In this document: piece by piece, positions 1 to 5,695 of the stretch
How positions within the stretch are numbered: the stretch's first letter is position 1
Layout: each line of letters starts with the position of its first letter
Assembly (NCBI GenBank): GCA_030040035.1
Contig: JASHUJ010000104.1
Location: 1-7,006 of the forward strand
DNA length: 7,006 nucleotides
Direction of reading: 5' to 3'
From: Thermoplasmata archaeon
Lineage (GTDB): Archaea > Thermoplasmatota > Thermoplasmata > Lutacidiplasmatales > UBA184
Made by a program: the position numbers and the translations under genes
The notes under the pieces: model-generated
What the model was told of the DNA's origin: nothing
The model's input: the letters and a program-made list of their open reading frames with translations, nothing else
Databases searched by the model: none

Positions 1-744
1 GAGCAGGTCACGTTCCTCCCGATCTCGGCGTTCAAGGACGACAACATCAACAAGGCGAGCCCGAACATGCCCTGGTACAAGGGGCCGACGCTCCTCCAGG
101 CGCTCGACGCGCTCAAGGTCCCCGAGAAGCCGACCGACAAGCCGCTCCGGCTCCCGGTCCAGGACGTGTACACCATCACGGGGATCGGGACCGTGCCCGT
201 CGGCCGGGTCGAGACCGGGAAGGTCAAGACCGGGGACAAGATCATCTTCCTGCCCAGCGGGAAGTCCGGCGAAGTGAAGTCGATCGAGATGCACCACGAG
301 GCGGTCACCGAGGCGCTCCCCGGGGACAACATCGGCTTCAACGTGCGCGGGATCGACAAGAACGACATCCACCGCGGCGACGTCGCGGGCCCGGTCTCGA
401 GCCCGCCGACCGTCGTCGAGAGCTTCATCGCCAACATCCAGGTGCTGAACCACCCGAGCGTCATCACCGTCGGGTACACCCCGGTCTTCCACTGCCACAC
501 GGCCCAGGTCGCCTGCGAGTTCACCGAGCTCCAGAAGCGGCTCGACCCGAAGACGGGCCAGACGGCGGAAGAGAACCCGCAGACGCTCAAGACCGGCGAC
601 GCGGCGGTCGTGAAGATCACGCCGAAGCGCCCGCTCGTCATCGAGAAGTACAAGGAATTCCCGCAGCTCGGGCGCTTCGCCGTCCGGGACATGGGCCAGA
701 CCGTCGCGGCGGGCGTCGTCGTCGACGTCAAGAAGCGCGAGTAG
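1..744 (+). CDS. tuf: Translation elongation factor 1-alpha (EF-1A/EF-Tu), C-terminal part, 5' end outside window
   Basis: This factor delivers aminoacyl-tRNA to the ribosomal A site as a GTP complex in the cytoplasm. The reading frame is open from the first base (247 residues) and ends in TAG at 742-744. The family is about 425-435 residues, so roughly 180 residues, including the P-loop and most of the GTPase domain, lie upstream of the window. Visible parts are the end of the G domain (PNMPWYKGPTLLQALD, about residues 21-36), beta-barrel domain 2 (from KPLRLPVQDVYTITG, about 46, with GTVPVGRVETG), and domain 3 (NHPSVITVGYTPVFHCHTA near 150, then VIEKYKEFPQLGRFAVRDMG and a short basic end, VKKRE). 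The FHCHTAQVACEF segment and GEVKSIEMHHE are archaeal/eukaryotic EF-1A features rather than bacterial EF-Tu. The internal ATG at 67 is not the start, because homologous sequence continues upstream. The gene for uS10 follows after 42 nt, the usual archaeal pairing. Identity is secure. Confidence 0.97.
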   Translation, partial: EQVTFLPISAFKDDNINKASPNMPWYKGPTLLQALDALKVPEKPTDKPLRLPVQDVYTITGIGTVPVGRVETGKVKTGDKIIFLPSGKSGEVKSIEMHHEAVTEALPGDNIGFNVRGIDKNDIHRGDVAGPVSSPPTVVESFIANIQVLNHPSVITVGYTPVFHCHTAQVACEFTELQKRLDPKTGQTAEENPQTLKTGDAAVVKITPKRPLVIEKYKEFPQLGRFAVRDMGQTVAAGVVVDVKKRE

Positions 745-772
745 GCCGGTCCGCCGACCGGGGTCCGACGAA

Positions 773-778
773 GGGAGG
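773..778 (+). promoter_or_regulatory. Shine-Dalgarno site for uS10
   Basis: GGGAGG lies 8 nt before the ATG at 787, in the 42-nt gap after the EF-1alpha stop. It fixes the uS10 start. No TATA-like AT-rich stretch is visible in this gap, so uS10 is probably co-transcribed with EF-1alpha. Confidence 0.75.
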
Positions 779-786
779 GACTATCG

Positions 787-1098
787 ATGCCGCAAAAGGC
801 CCGCATCTCCCTCTCGGGGACGGATGCCCGCAAGGTCGATTCGATCTGCAGCCAGATCCGGGACATCTCCCAGAAGACCGGCGTCCCGATCTCGGGGCCG
901 ATCCCGCTGCCCACGAAGCGCCTCAAGGTCCCCGTGCGCAAGGGGCCGGACGGCGGTGGCACGAGCACGATCGACCACTGGGAGATGCGGATCCACAAGC
1001 GGCTCATCGATATCGACGCCGACGAGCGCGCGCTCCGTCAGGTGATGCGCATCCAGGTCCCCGACGGCGTCAACATCGAGATCGTGCTGACCGGTTAG
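787..1098 (+). CDS. rpsJ: 30S ribosomal protein uS10 (archaeal S10/S20e)
   Basis: This 103-residue protein of the small-subunit head lies in the tRNA-binding region. Length matches archaeal uS10 (about 102 residues). Recognisable segments are the N-terminal strand KARISLSGTDARKVDSIC (about 4-21), the long loop with GPIPLPTKRLKVPVRKGPDG (about 37-56), the conserved WEMRIHKRLIDI (about 65-76), and the C-terminal VPDGVNIEIVLTG. The ATG at 787 is preceded by a good GGGAGG at 8-nt spacing. The gene follows EF-1alpha and ends 4 nt before the next GTG, so the downstream lipid genes are likely on the same transcript. An out-of-frame 73-residue reading frame inside it is a shadow. Identity is secure. 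Confidence 0.96.
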   Translation: MPQKARISLSGTDARKVDSICSQIRDISQKTGVPISGPIPLPTKRLKVPVRKGPDGGGTSTIDHWEMRIHKRLIDIDADERALRQVMRIQVPDGVNIEIVLTG

Positions 1099-1102
1099 AC
1101 GC

Positions 1103-1735
1103 GTGTTCGCCCCCGGGGCCGGCCGGATGATCGGCCCGCCGGCGCTCGTCGCGCTGTTCCTCGCGCTCGTGCTCGCGTTCGGCTCGCTCTCGGGGGTCGC
1201 GTTGGGCGCGCTCGCGCTCGCGCTCGCTCTCGCGCTCGGGATCGGCGGCTTCTTCGCGATCTTCTTCCGCGATCCCGATCGGACCCCGGGCGCGGGGATC
1301 GTCTCGGCGGCCGACGGCCGGATCCGCGCCGTGGAGACCGTCGAGGGTCGCCTGCGGATCTCGGTCTTCATGAACGTCACCGACGTGCACGTCAATCGCC
1401 TACCGCTGGACGCGACCGTCGCGGAGATCGCGGAGGGGGGGTCCGGGTTCCGCGCCGCGTACCTTCCCGACGCCGAACACAACGTCCAGCGCCGCTACCG
1501 TCTCGGGACGGCGCTCGGACCGGTCGAGGTCGTCCAGATCACCGGCGTGGTCGCGCGACGTCTCGTCTCGTTCGTCCGGCCGGGCCACGTGGGACGCAAG
1601 GGGGAGCGGTTCGGAATGATCGTCCTGGGCTCGCGGGTCGACGTCCTGTTGCCGGCCGCGCGGGCGGAGGCGATGGTCGCCGTCGGCGATCGCGTGCGGG
1701 CCGGCGAGACCCCGATCGCCCGGGAGCGGACCTGA
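1103..1735 (+). CDS. asd: Archaetidylserine/phosphatidylserine decarboxylase proenzyme, short archaeal type
   Basis: This enzyme decarboxylates the serine headgroup of archaetidylserine (phosphatidylserine in bacteria) to give the ethanolamine lipid, at the inner face of the membrane. It is a pyruvoyl enzyme made by self-cleavage. The 210 residues fit the short Psd class. Two hydrophobic segments (about 13-33 and 34-55) are followed by FFRDPDRTP, SAADGRI (D71), the conserved DVHVNRLP block (94-101), the HNVQRRY region (126-132), VVQITGVVARRLV (143-155) and LGSRVDVLLP (175-184). The Gly176-Ser177 pair is the expected cleavage site, with Ser177 becoming the pyruvoyl group. Bacterial relatives usually have FGSR there. 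The start is uncertain. GTG 1103 is 4 nt past the uS10 stop, while an in-frame ATG at 1127 would cost only eight residues; neither has a clear Shine-Dalgarno. The stop shares one base with the next start (TGATG). The archaeal substrate is inferred from the organism. Confidence 0.93.
   Translation: MFAPGAGRMIGPPALVALFLALVLAFGSLSGVALGALALALALALGIGGFFAIFFRDPDRTPGAGIVSAADGRIRAVETVEGRLRISVFMNVTDVHVNRLPLDATVAEIAEGGSGFRAAYLPDAEHNVQRRYRLGTALGPVEVVQITGVVARRLVSFVRPGHVGRKGERFGMIVLGSRVDVLLPAARAEAMVAVGDRVRAGETPIARERT
1208..1237 (+). repeat. In-frame hexanucleotide tandem repeat (GCGCTC)x5 inside the decarboxylase gene
   Basis: Five consecutive 6-bp units are seen. Units 1, 2, 3 and 5 are exactly GCGCTC; unit 4 (1226-1231) is GCTCTC. 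The array is in codon phase and encodes five Ala-Leu pairs (residues 36-45) in the second hydrophobic segment. Gain or loss of a unit would change helix length by two residues without breaking the frame. Confidence 0.9.
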
Positions 1736-2487
1736 TGGACCGCTGGCGCGTCTTCGCCAACCTCGCGACCCTCGGGAACGGGCTGCTCGGGGTCGGCGCG
1801 ATCCTGTACACGCTCGCCGGCAACAAGGTCTGGGCGATGCTCCTCATCGTCCTCGCGATCGGGCTCGACGGCCTGGACGGCATGCTCTCCCGCCGGAGCG
1901 CGGGCCCCGCTCGGCGGTCCGGTCGGATCGCCGACTCGCTCGCCGACGCGACGACGTTCGGCCTGGCCCCCGCGTTCCTCGTCGCCGTCCATACGAGCGC
2001 GAGCGCGACGTGGCAACCGTACGCGACCGACGCGCTCTTCCTCGCGGCCGTCTACTTCGCCGCCGCGATCGCCCGGCTGACCTACTTCACCGTGCGGGCC
2101 TTCGAGCGACCCTCGTTCCTCGGCGTTCCGACGCCCGAGAGCGCGCTCGCGATCTGCGTCGTGATCCTCTTCCACGACACCCCGGCGTTCCAGAGCGTCG
2201 CGCCGATCGGCGTCCTGGTGGGCACCCTGATCGTCTCGGTGATGATGCTCGTCCCGGTGCCGTACCCGAAGATCCGGCGGGGGAGCCCGCTGCGGATCCC
2301 GATGGCGGTCACGGCGGCCGCGGCGGCCCTCACGCTCGTCCCGCTCCAGTTCCATCCGGCGGCGGGCCAGTCGCTCTACGCGCTCTCCAACGTCTTCGCC
2401 TACGTCTTCCTCGTCGGCGTGGCGATCTACTATCTCCTCGGCCCGTTCACCGTCCCGCGGCCGGCGACCGCGGCGGGACCGGCATGA
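1735..2487 (+). CDS. pssA: CDP-alcohol phosphatidyltransferase, CDP-archaeol/CDP-diacylglycerol--serine transferase (PssA) type
   Basis: This integral membrane enzyme attaches an alcohol, most likely L-serine, to a CDP-activated lipid. In Euryarchaeota that lipid is CDP-2,3-di-geranylgeranylglycerol (unsaturated CDP-archaeol), and the product is archaetidylserine. The protein has 250 residues and about eight hydrophobic segments (roughly 10-28, 32-51, 72-88, 97-117, 136-147, 155-177, 189-207, 217-238). The CDP-alcohol transferase signature D-x2-D-G-x2-A-R-x8/9-G-x3-D-x3-D is present as D45, D48-G49, S52-R53, G63, D67 and D71. The only deviation is Ser for the usual Ala before Arg53. TFGLAPAF (74-81) and RPSFLGVPTPESA (125-137) are typical of the PssA branch rather than phosphatidylglycerophosphate synthase. 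The start ATG overlaps the preceding TGA by one base. Its end overlaps mptD by four bases (ATGA). The decarboxylase next door uses its product, which supports serine as substrate. Inositol phosphate or glycerol phosphate is less likely. Confidence 0.92.
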   Translation: MDRWRVFANLATLGNGLLGVGAILYTLAGNKVWAMLLIVLAIGLDGLDGMLSRRSAGPARRSGRIADSLADATTFGLAPAFLVAVHTSASATWQPYATDALFLAAVYFAAAIARLTYFTVRAFERPSFLGVPTPESALAICVVILFHDTPAFQSVAPIGVLVGTLIVSVMMLVPVPYPKIRRGSPLRIPMAVTAAAAALTLVPLQFHPAAGQSLYALSNVFAYVFLVGVAIYYLLGPFTVPRPATAAGPA

Positions 2488-2933
2488 CCGAGCGACGATC
2501 GATCCACACGGCCACCCTCTCGCGACGGGAGGCGCTCCTCTTCGAGGCCGGCATCAAGCTCGGCGGGGTCTTCCATCAGTACCTCGGGATCCCGGTCACG
2601 GGGCGCACCGCGCGCGCGCTCGCCCGGACGATCGAGTCCGCGGTCGGGCTGCAGCCGTACGTCCGCTCCGTGCGCGTCCGCATCGATCCGAGCGCGGGGG
2701 GCCCCGTCGGACGGGGGCGGTTCGCCTACGGCTACCTCGTCGCCGAGATGCTGGACGTCACGGTCGAGCTCGTCGACGGACCGGCGACGGTCACGGCGCG
2801 CCTGCGGCACCGCCCGGACCTCCGCTACCCCGTGATGAGCGTCGTCCGGGCCGGCCCGCCACGAACGAGCCCGCGCGCCCGCCGGAACCGAGGCCGCCCA
2901 CGCGAGCCGCGCGTCGCGGCCTCGCGACGCTAG
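2484..2933 (+). CDS. mptD: Archaeal dihydroneopterin aldolase (MptD family)
   Basis: MptD splits 7,8-dihydroneopterin into 6-hydroxymethyl-7,8-dihydropterin and glycolaldehyde, an early cytoplasmic step toward tetrahydromethanopterin or a folate-like C1 carrier. It is unrelated to bacterial FolB. The 149 residues carry the family block FEAGIKLGGVFHQYLGIPV (20-38), very close to the Methanocaldococcus protein as I remember it. After it come a helix ending in LQPYV (56-60), a strand RSVRVRID (61-68), and the closing segment with LRYPVMSV (113-120). E21 and H31 are conserved positions and probable active-site residues. Family members are about 115-125 residues; here about 25 extra C-terminal residues follow, 10 of them Arg and none Lys, of unknown role. 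The ATG lies within the pssA stop (ATGA), so translation is probably coupled. The 3' end stops 15 bp short of the convergent citrate synthase. The family call is firm by motif; the end cofactor is not shown by this window. Confidence 0.87.
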   Translation: MTERRSIHTATLSRREALLFEAGIKLGGVFHQYLGIPVTGRTARALARTIESAVGLQPYVRSVRVRIDPSAGGPVGRGRFAYGYLVAEMLDVTVELVDGPATVTARLRHRPDLRYPVMSVVRAGPPRTSPRARRNRGRPREPRVAASRR

Positions 2934-2948
2934 GGCGCCCGCGGTCGC

Positions 2949-4076
2949 TCAGTTCCGCTGGGCGATCGGCAGATACGGGAGGTCCACGGCGCCGATGTAC
3001 CGGGCGGTGGGCCGGATGAGCCGGAGGTCCTGGTACTCCTCGAGGACGTGGGCGGTCCAGCCGGTGATCCGGCTCGCGGCGAAGATCGGCGTGAACAGAT
3101 CCGCCGGGATCCCGAAGAGCGCGTACACCGAGCCCGAGTACAGGTCGACGTTCGGGTACAGCCGCTTCTCGCGGTGCACGACGTCCTCGAGCCGGCGGAG
3201 GAGCTCGTAGTAGCGGAGGTTCCCCTTCGCCTCCCCGATCCGCCGGGACCACTCGCGCAGGATCGCCGCGCGCGGATCCTCGACCTTGTAGACGCGGTGG
3301 CCGAAGCCCATCAGGCGTTCCTTGCGGGCGAGCTTCGCGTGCACGACCTCCTCGACCCGGTCCGGCGAGCCGATCTCGTCGAGCAGCTCGAGCACCCGCT
3401 CGTTCGCGCCGCCGTGGAGCGGACCTTTGAGCGTGCCGATCGCGCTCGTCACGGCGCTGTAGAGGTCGCTCAACGTCGACGCCGTGACCCGCGCCGCGAA
3501 CGTCGAGGCGTTCAGCTCGTGATCGGCGTGCAGGATCAGCGCGACGTCCATCGCGCGCGTTTCGAGCTCGCTCGGGTCGCGGTCGAGGATCGCGTAGAGG
3601 AGGTAGGCGGCGTGGGAGAGATCGGGGCGGGGCCGGAGCGGCGGAAGGCCGAGCCGGCGCCGCTGGAGATGCCCGAGGATCGACGGGAGGACCGCGGTCA
3701 GCCGCTCGGCGCCGGCGATCGCGCTCGCATCCGCCCGGGTCTCGCCTGGCTCGAACATCGCGAGCGAGCTCACGGCGGTGCGCACGACGTCCATCGGCCC
3801 CGCCGTGGGCGGGGCCCGGTCGAGCTCCTCGACGAGCGGCGGGGGGAGCGCGCGCCGATCCTTGAGCCGGCCCGAGAGCTCGGAGAGCTCGGGCGCCTTC
3901 GGGAGGCGTCCGTTCCACAGCAGGTACGCGACCTCCTCGAACGTCGAGCGCTCGGCGAGGTCCCGGATGTCGTAGCCCTGGTAGAGCAGGCGACCGCGCT
4001 TCCCGTCGATGAAGCAGATCCGCGACTCGAGGGCGACCACATCCTGGAGCCCCCGCTGGACCTCCGACGACGCCGT
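2949..4076 (-). CDS. gltA: Citrate synthase, archaeal/hexameric-type short form; probable ACG start
   Basis: This enzyme condenses acetyl-CoA with oxaloacetate to citrate, the entry step of the TCA cycle. Counting from the proposed ACG start it has 375 residues, close to Thermoplasma citrate synthase. Catalytic residues are all present: H221 in LKGPLHGGAN, H260 in LMGFGHRVYK, and D311 in YPNVDLYSG. LHADHELNAST (182-192) and RPTARYIG (355-362) are also typical. The first canonical start in frame is GTG at 4040, giving 363 residues. That would cut off SEVQRGLQDV, which aligns with the conserved K-G-L-E-D/G-V box at citrate synthase N-termini. No ATG, GTG or TTG occurs between 4040 and the in-frame TAA at 4116-4118. 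AGGAGGT at 4089-4083 sits 7 nt before ACG at 4076-4074, so I place the start there. The gene lies downstream of the MFS gene on the same strand. 2-Methylcitrate synthase activity cannot be excluded. The product is secure; the start is inferred. Confidence 0.93.
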   Translation of the reverse strand, partial: TASSEVQRGLQDVVALESRICFIDGKRGRLLYQGYDIRDLAERSTFEEVAYLLWNGRLPKAPELSELSGRLKDRRALPPPLVEELDRAPPTAGPMDVVRTAVSSLAMFEPGETRADASAIAGAERLTAVLPSILGHLQRRRLGLPPLRPRPDLSHAAYLLYAILDRDPSELETRAMDVALILHADHELNASTFAARVTASTLSDLYSAVTSAIGTLKGPLHGGANERVLELLDEIGSPDRVEEVVHAKLARKERLMGFGHRVYKVEDPRAAILREWSRRIGEAKGNLRYYELLRRLEDVVHREKRLYPNVDLYSGSVYALFGIPADLFTPIFAASRITGWTAHVLEEYQDLRLIRPTARYIGAVDLPYLPIAQRN

Positions 4077-4082
4077 CGCGCC

Positions 4083-4089
4083 ACCTCCT
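4083..4089 (-). promoter_or_regulatory. Strong Shine-Dalgarno that decides the citrate synthase start
   Basis: The minus strand reads AGGAGGT. It ends 7 nt before the ACG at 4076-4074 and about 43 nt before the first canonical in-frame start (GTG 4040), too far to serve the latter. A GTG at 4084-4082 overlaps the site itself and is in another frame. The site therefore points to initiation at ACG 4076. Confidence 0.7.
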
Positions 4090-4115
4090 GTGGGCCCGCG
4101 GCAGAGGCCGGCGGG

Positions 4116-5531
4116 TTATGGGGTTTTTGCGGCCGCGCTGCCCGGGTCGACGGACCGGCTCGGCGCCGGGGCCGGCGATGGTTCGGAGATCACGGGGGTT
4201 TCGTGGGCGAGATGGCGCCGAGAGTACGCGACCGACGCGGCCGTCCAGAGCGGCAGCGAGACGAGCAGGACCCCGCCCGCGACGAGGAAGACGAGTCGGT
4301 AGCTCCCGTACACGGACAGGACCCCCGAGAGGCCGGCTCCGAGGACGGCCGCGATCCCGCCCAGGGCGCTGTTGACGCCGAGGATGCTCCCGGCGTCGCG
4401 GCCGGCGAGTCCCCGGAAGAGCATCAGCGAGCTCGCGACCGTGTAGACCGCGATCGCGCCACCGAGGATCGCGTAGATGATCAGGTTCGCCGAGAATTCG
4501 CCGGATCGGGCCAGGACGAGGAGCGGGAGCGCGGCGGTGGCGAGGTAGCCGACGCTGCGCACGTAGGTCGCCCAGTGGACGAGGCGGTCCGAGCCGAACC
4601 GGATCGCGAGACCTCCCGACAGCGGGTAGACGCCCATCTGGGCCGAGTTGTTGCCGAGGTTGACGAGGAAGATCGCCGACGCGCCGAGGCCGGCCGAGTA
4701 CAGGTACGGCGTGTAGGAGATATTGTAGAGGTTCGCGGAGAGGTTGAACAGGAACGTCGCGAGGAGGAGGAGCGGCAGTTCGTGGCGGAGCTCCGCGCGC
4801 GCCCAGGCGCGGAAGCGGCGGAACGGGTGGTCCCCGAGGCGGGGTCGCCGGGGGAAGAACGGAACGATCATGTGGTTGGCCGCGGCGGCGCGCAGGCGCG
4901 ACGCGAAGCTCTCGGGATGGCGGGCGACGTGGCTCGTCGTGAGCGCCCGGCGCGCCTCCGAGATGCCGTACCAGATCGCGGCCGCGCTCACGAGCGCGAG
5001 CGCGCCCAGGACGTAGAGGAGGGTGAGGAGCGTGTCGTTGGCGAGCGTCCAGAAGTAGCCGATGAGGAGGCCGATCACCGAGCCGATCATGCTCATCGCC
5101 TGGAACGAGGCGAAGGCGTTCGCGCGCTCCGATTCGGGGAACTTCTCGAGGATGAGCAGGTTGGAGGCGCTCGCCCCGGCCGGGGAGAGGGCGCCGATGA
5201 CCGCGTAGATCGCGTAGAGGTCCGTCAGCGATCCGACGTGGACGAGGAAAAGGTAGAGGAAGGCGTAGCCGGCGTAGTTGATCACGAGGAAGAGGCGCCG
5301 CTGATGGTACCGGTCGGAAAGGTGGCCCCAGGCGAACGAGCTCAGGATCACCGCGGAGTTGAACAGGGTCGCCGCGAGCGCGACATCGGCCCACGACCCG
5401 TGCAGCGGGATGAGGATGAGCAGGGGCAGCACGACCCCGAACCCCGCGGTCGACGCGTTGATCGGGACGAAGGCGAGGAGCCAGGGCCGCGTCAGGAGCC
5501 GGGATGGCCAGGTCCGCAGCGAGAACGCCAT
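4116..5531 (-). CDS. Major facilitator superfamily (MFS) transporter, substrate unknown
   Basis: This secondary transporter of the cytoplasmic membrane has 471 residues and about 12 hydrophobic segments, split by a hydrophilic central loop at about 192-250 that is rich in Arg and His. The MFS motif A lies between TM2 and TM3: GHLSDRYHQRR (69-79), with D73 and R78/R79. A weaker counterpart (GGLAIRFGSDR, 306-316) marks the second half. PAGASASNLLILEKFPESER (117-136) resembles the TM4-TM5 region of drug- or sugar-type MFS proteins. The final 30 residues or so form a Pro/Ser/Ala-rich soluble tail. The ATG at 5531 has no Shine-Dalgarno, but a TATA-like element lies about 31 nt upstream, which suits a leaderless or nearly leaderless mRNA. 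Citrate synthase follows on the same strand in the same reading phase, separated by the TAA at 4118-4116. The substrate cannot be read from the sequence; transport of a TCA-cycle acid is only a guess from the neighbour. Confidence 0.92.
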   Translation of the reverse strand: MAFSLRTWPSRLLTRPWLLAFVPINASTAGFGVVLPLLILIPLHGSWADVALAATLFNSAVILSSFAWGHLSDRYHQRRLFLVINYAGYAFLYLFLVHVGSLTDLYAIYAVIGALSPAGASASNLLILEKFPESERANAFASFQAMSMIGSVIGLLIGYFWTLANDTLLTLLYVLGALALVSAAAIWYGISEARRALTTSHVARHPESFASRLRAAAANHMIVPFFPRRPRLGDHPFRRFRAWARAELRHELPLLLLATFLFNLSANLYNISYTPYLYSAGLGASAIFLVNLGNNSAQMGVYPLSGGLAIRFGSDRLVHWATYVRSVGYLATAALPLLVLARSGEFSANLIIYAILGGAIAVYTVASSLMLFRGLAGRDAGSILGVNSALGGIAAVLGAGLSGVLSVYGSYRLVFLVAGGVLLVSLPLWTAASVAYSRRHLAHETPVISEPSPAPAPSRSVDPGSAAAKTP

Positions 5532-5556
5532 CGTCCGGAGCCGTCGCTAGGGGGCG

Positions 5557-5566
5557 CTTACTTAAG
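5557..5566 (-). promoter_or_regulatory. Candidate TATA box for the MFS gene (leaderless-type spacing)
   Basis: The minus strand reads CTTAAGTAAG, an AT-rich island in GC-rich DNA. Its centre is about 31 nt before the ATG at 5531. With the usual archaeal TATA-to-start-site distance of about 26 nt, transcription would begin within about 5 nt of the ATG. That agrees with the absence of a Shine-Dalgarno. No convincing BRE is visible. Confidence 0.5.
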
Positions 5567-5644
5567 GGGCGATGACTGGAGTGGCGACGGGGGTCGCGCG
5601 CGCCGGCGCTCTACCGGCGAAACTCGCGTCCGCTTCCTCGACAC

Positions 5645-5654
5645 GCTTATAAGC
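5645..5654 (+). promoter_or_regulatory. Candidate TATA box (perfect 10-bp palindrome GCTTATAAGC) for the RAM-domain gene
   Basis: GCTTATAAGC is its own reverse complement and carries TTATAA, a good archaeal TATA core. The centre at about 5650 predicts a transcription start near 5676, about 20 nt before the GTG at 5696. This leaves a short leader that contains the Shine-Dalgarno at 5683-5689. Being palindromic, it could bind TBP in either orientation or a dimeric regulator. Confidence 0.6.
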
Positions 5655-5682
5655 GAGGGCACTTCTCGCGCGCCTGTCACTA

Positions 5683-5689
5683 GGGAGGG
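5683..5689 (+). promoter_or_regulatory. Shine-Dalgarno site that fixes the GTG start at 5696
   Basis: GGGAGGG lies 6 nt before GTG 5696. An in-frame TAG at 5681-5683 overlaps its first base, so no longer protein is possible and GTG 5696 is the only sensible start. Confidence 0.75.
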
Positions 5690-5695
5690 CCCAGC

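Larger units (their letters stand above)
5532..5695. other. Divergent intergenic region between MFS transporter and RAM-domain protein
   Basis: This 164-nt stretch separates two divergently read genes. It holds two AT-rich islands, at 5557-5566 and 5645-5654. They share the core CGCTTA followed by TAAG with different spacing (CGCTTACTTAAG and CGCTTATAAG). I see no gene-like coding sequence and no structured RNA. The short minus-strand open frame that enters it (from 5791) is antisense to the RAM gene and has no family features. Confidence 0.6.

Noticed and set aside
4120..4127. The GTTTTTGC run as a transcription terminator
   Set aside because: The T-run is on the plus strand, where no gene ends nearby. 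On the minus strand, where the MFS gene ends, it reads as A residues, and there is no clear hairpin.
4113..4130. A separate promoter for citrate synthase in the AT-richer CAAAAACCCCATAACC stretch (minus strand)
   Set aside because: It lacks a recognisable TATA core and overlaps the MFS stop codon. Spacing would allow a start near 4091, but the match is too weak to list.
2791..5394. An 867-codon minus-strand open frame covering the same two genes in another phase
   Set aside because: The translation is Arg/Pro-rich and shows no domain, while the alternative phase gives citrate synthase and MFS proteins with full catalytic and signature residues.
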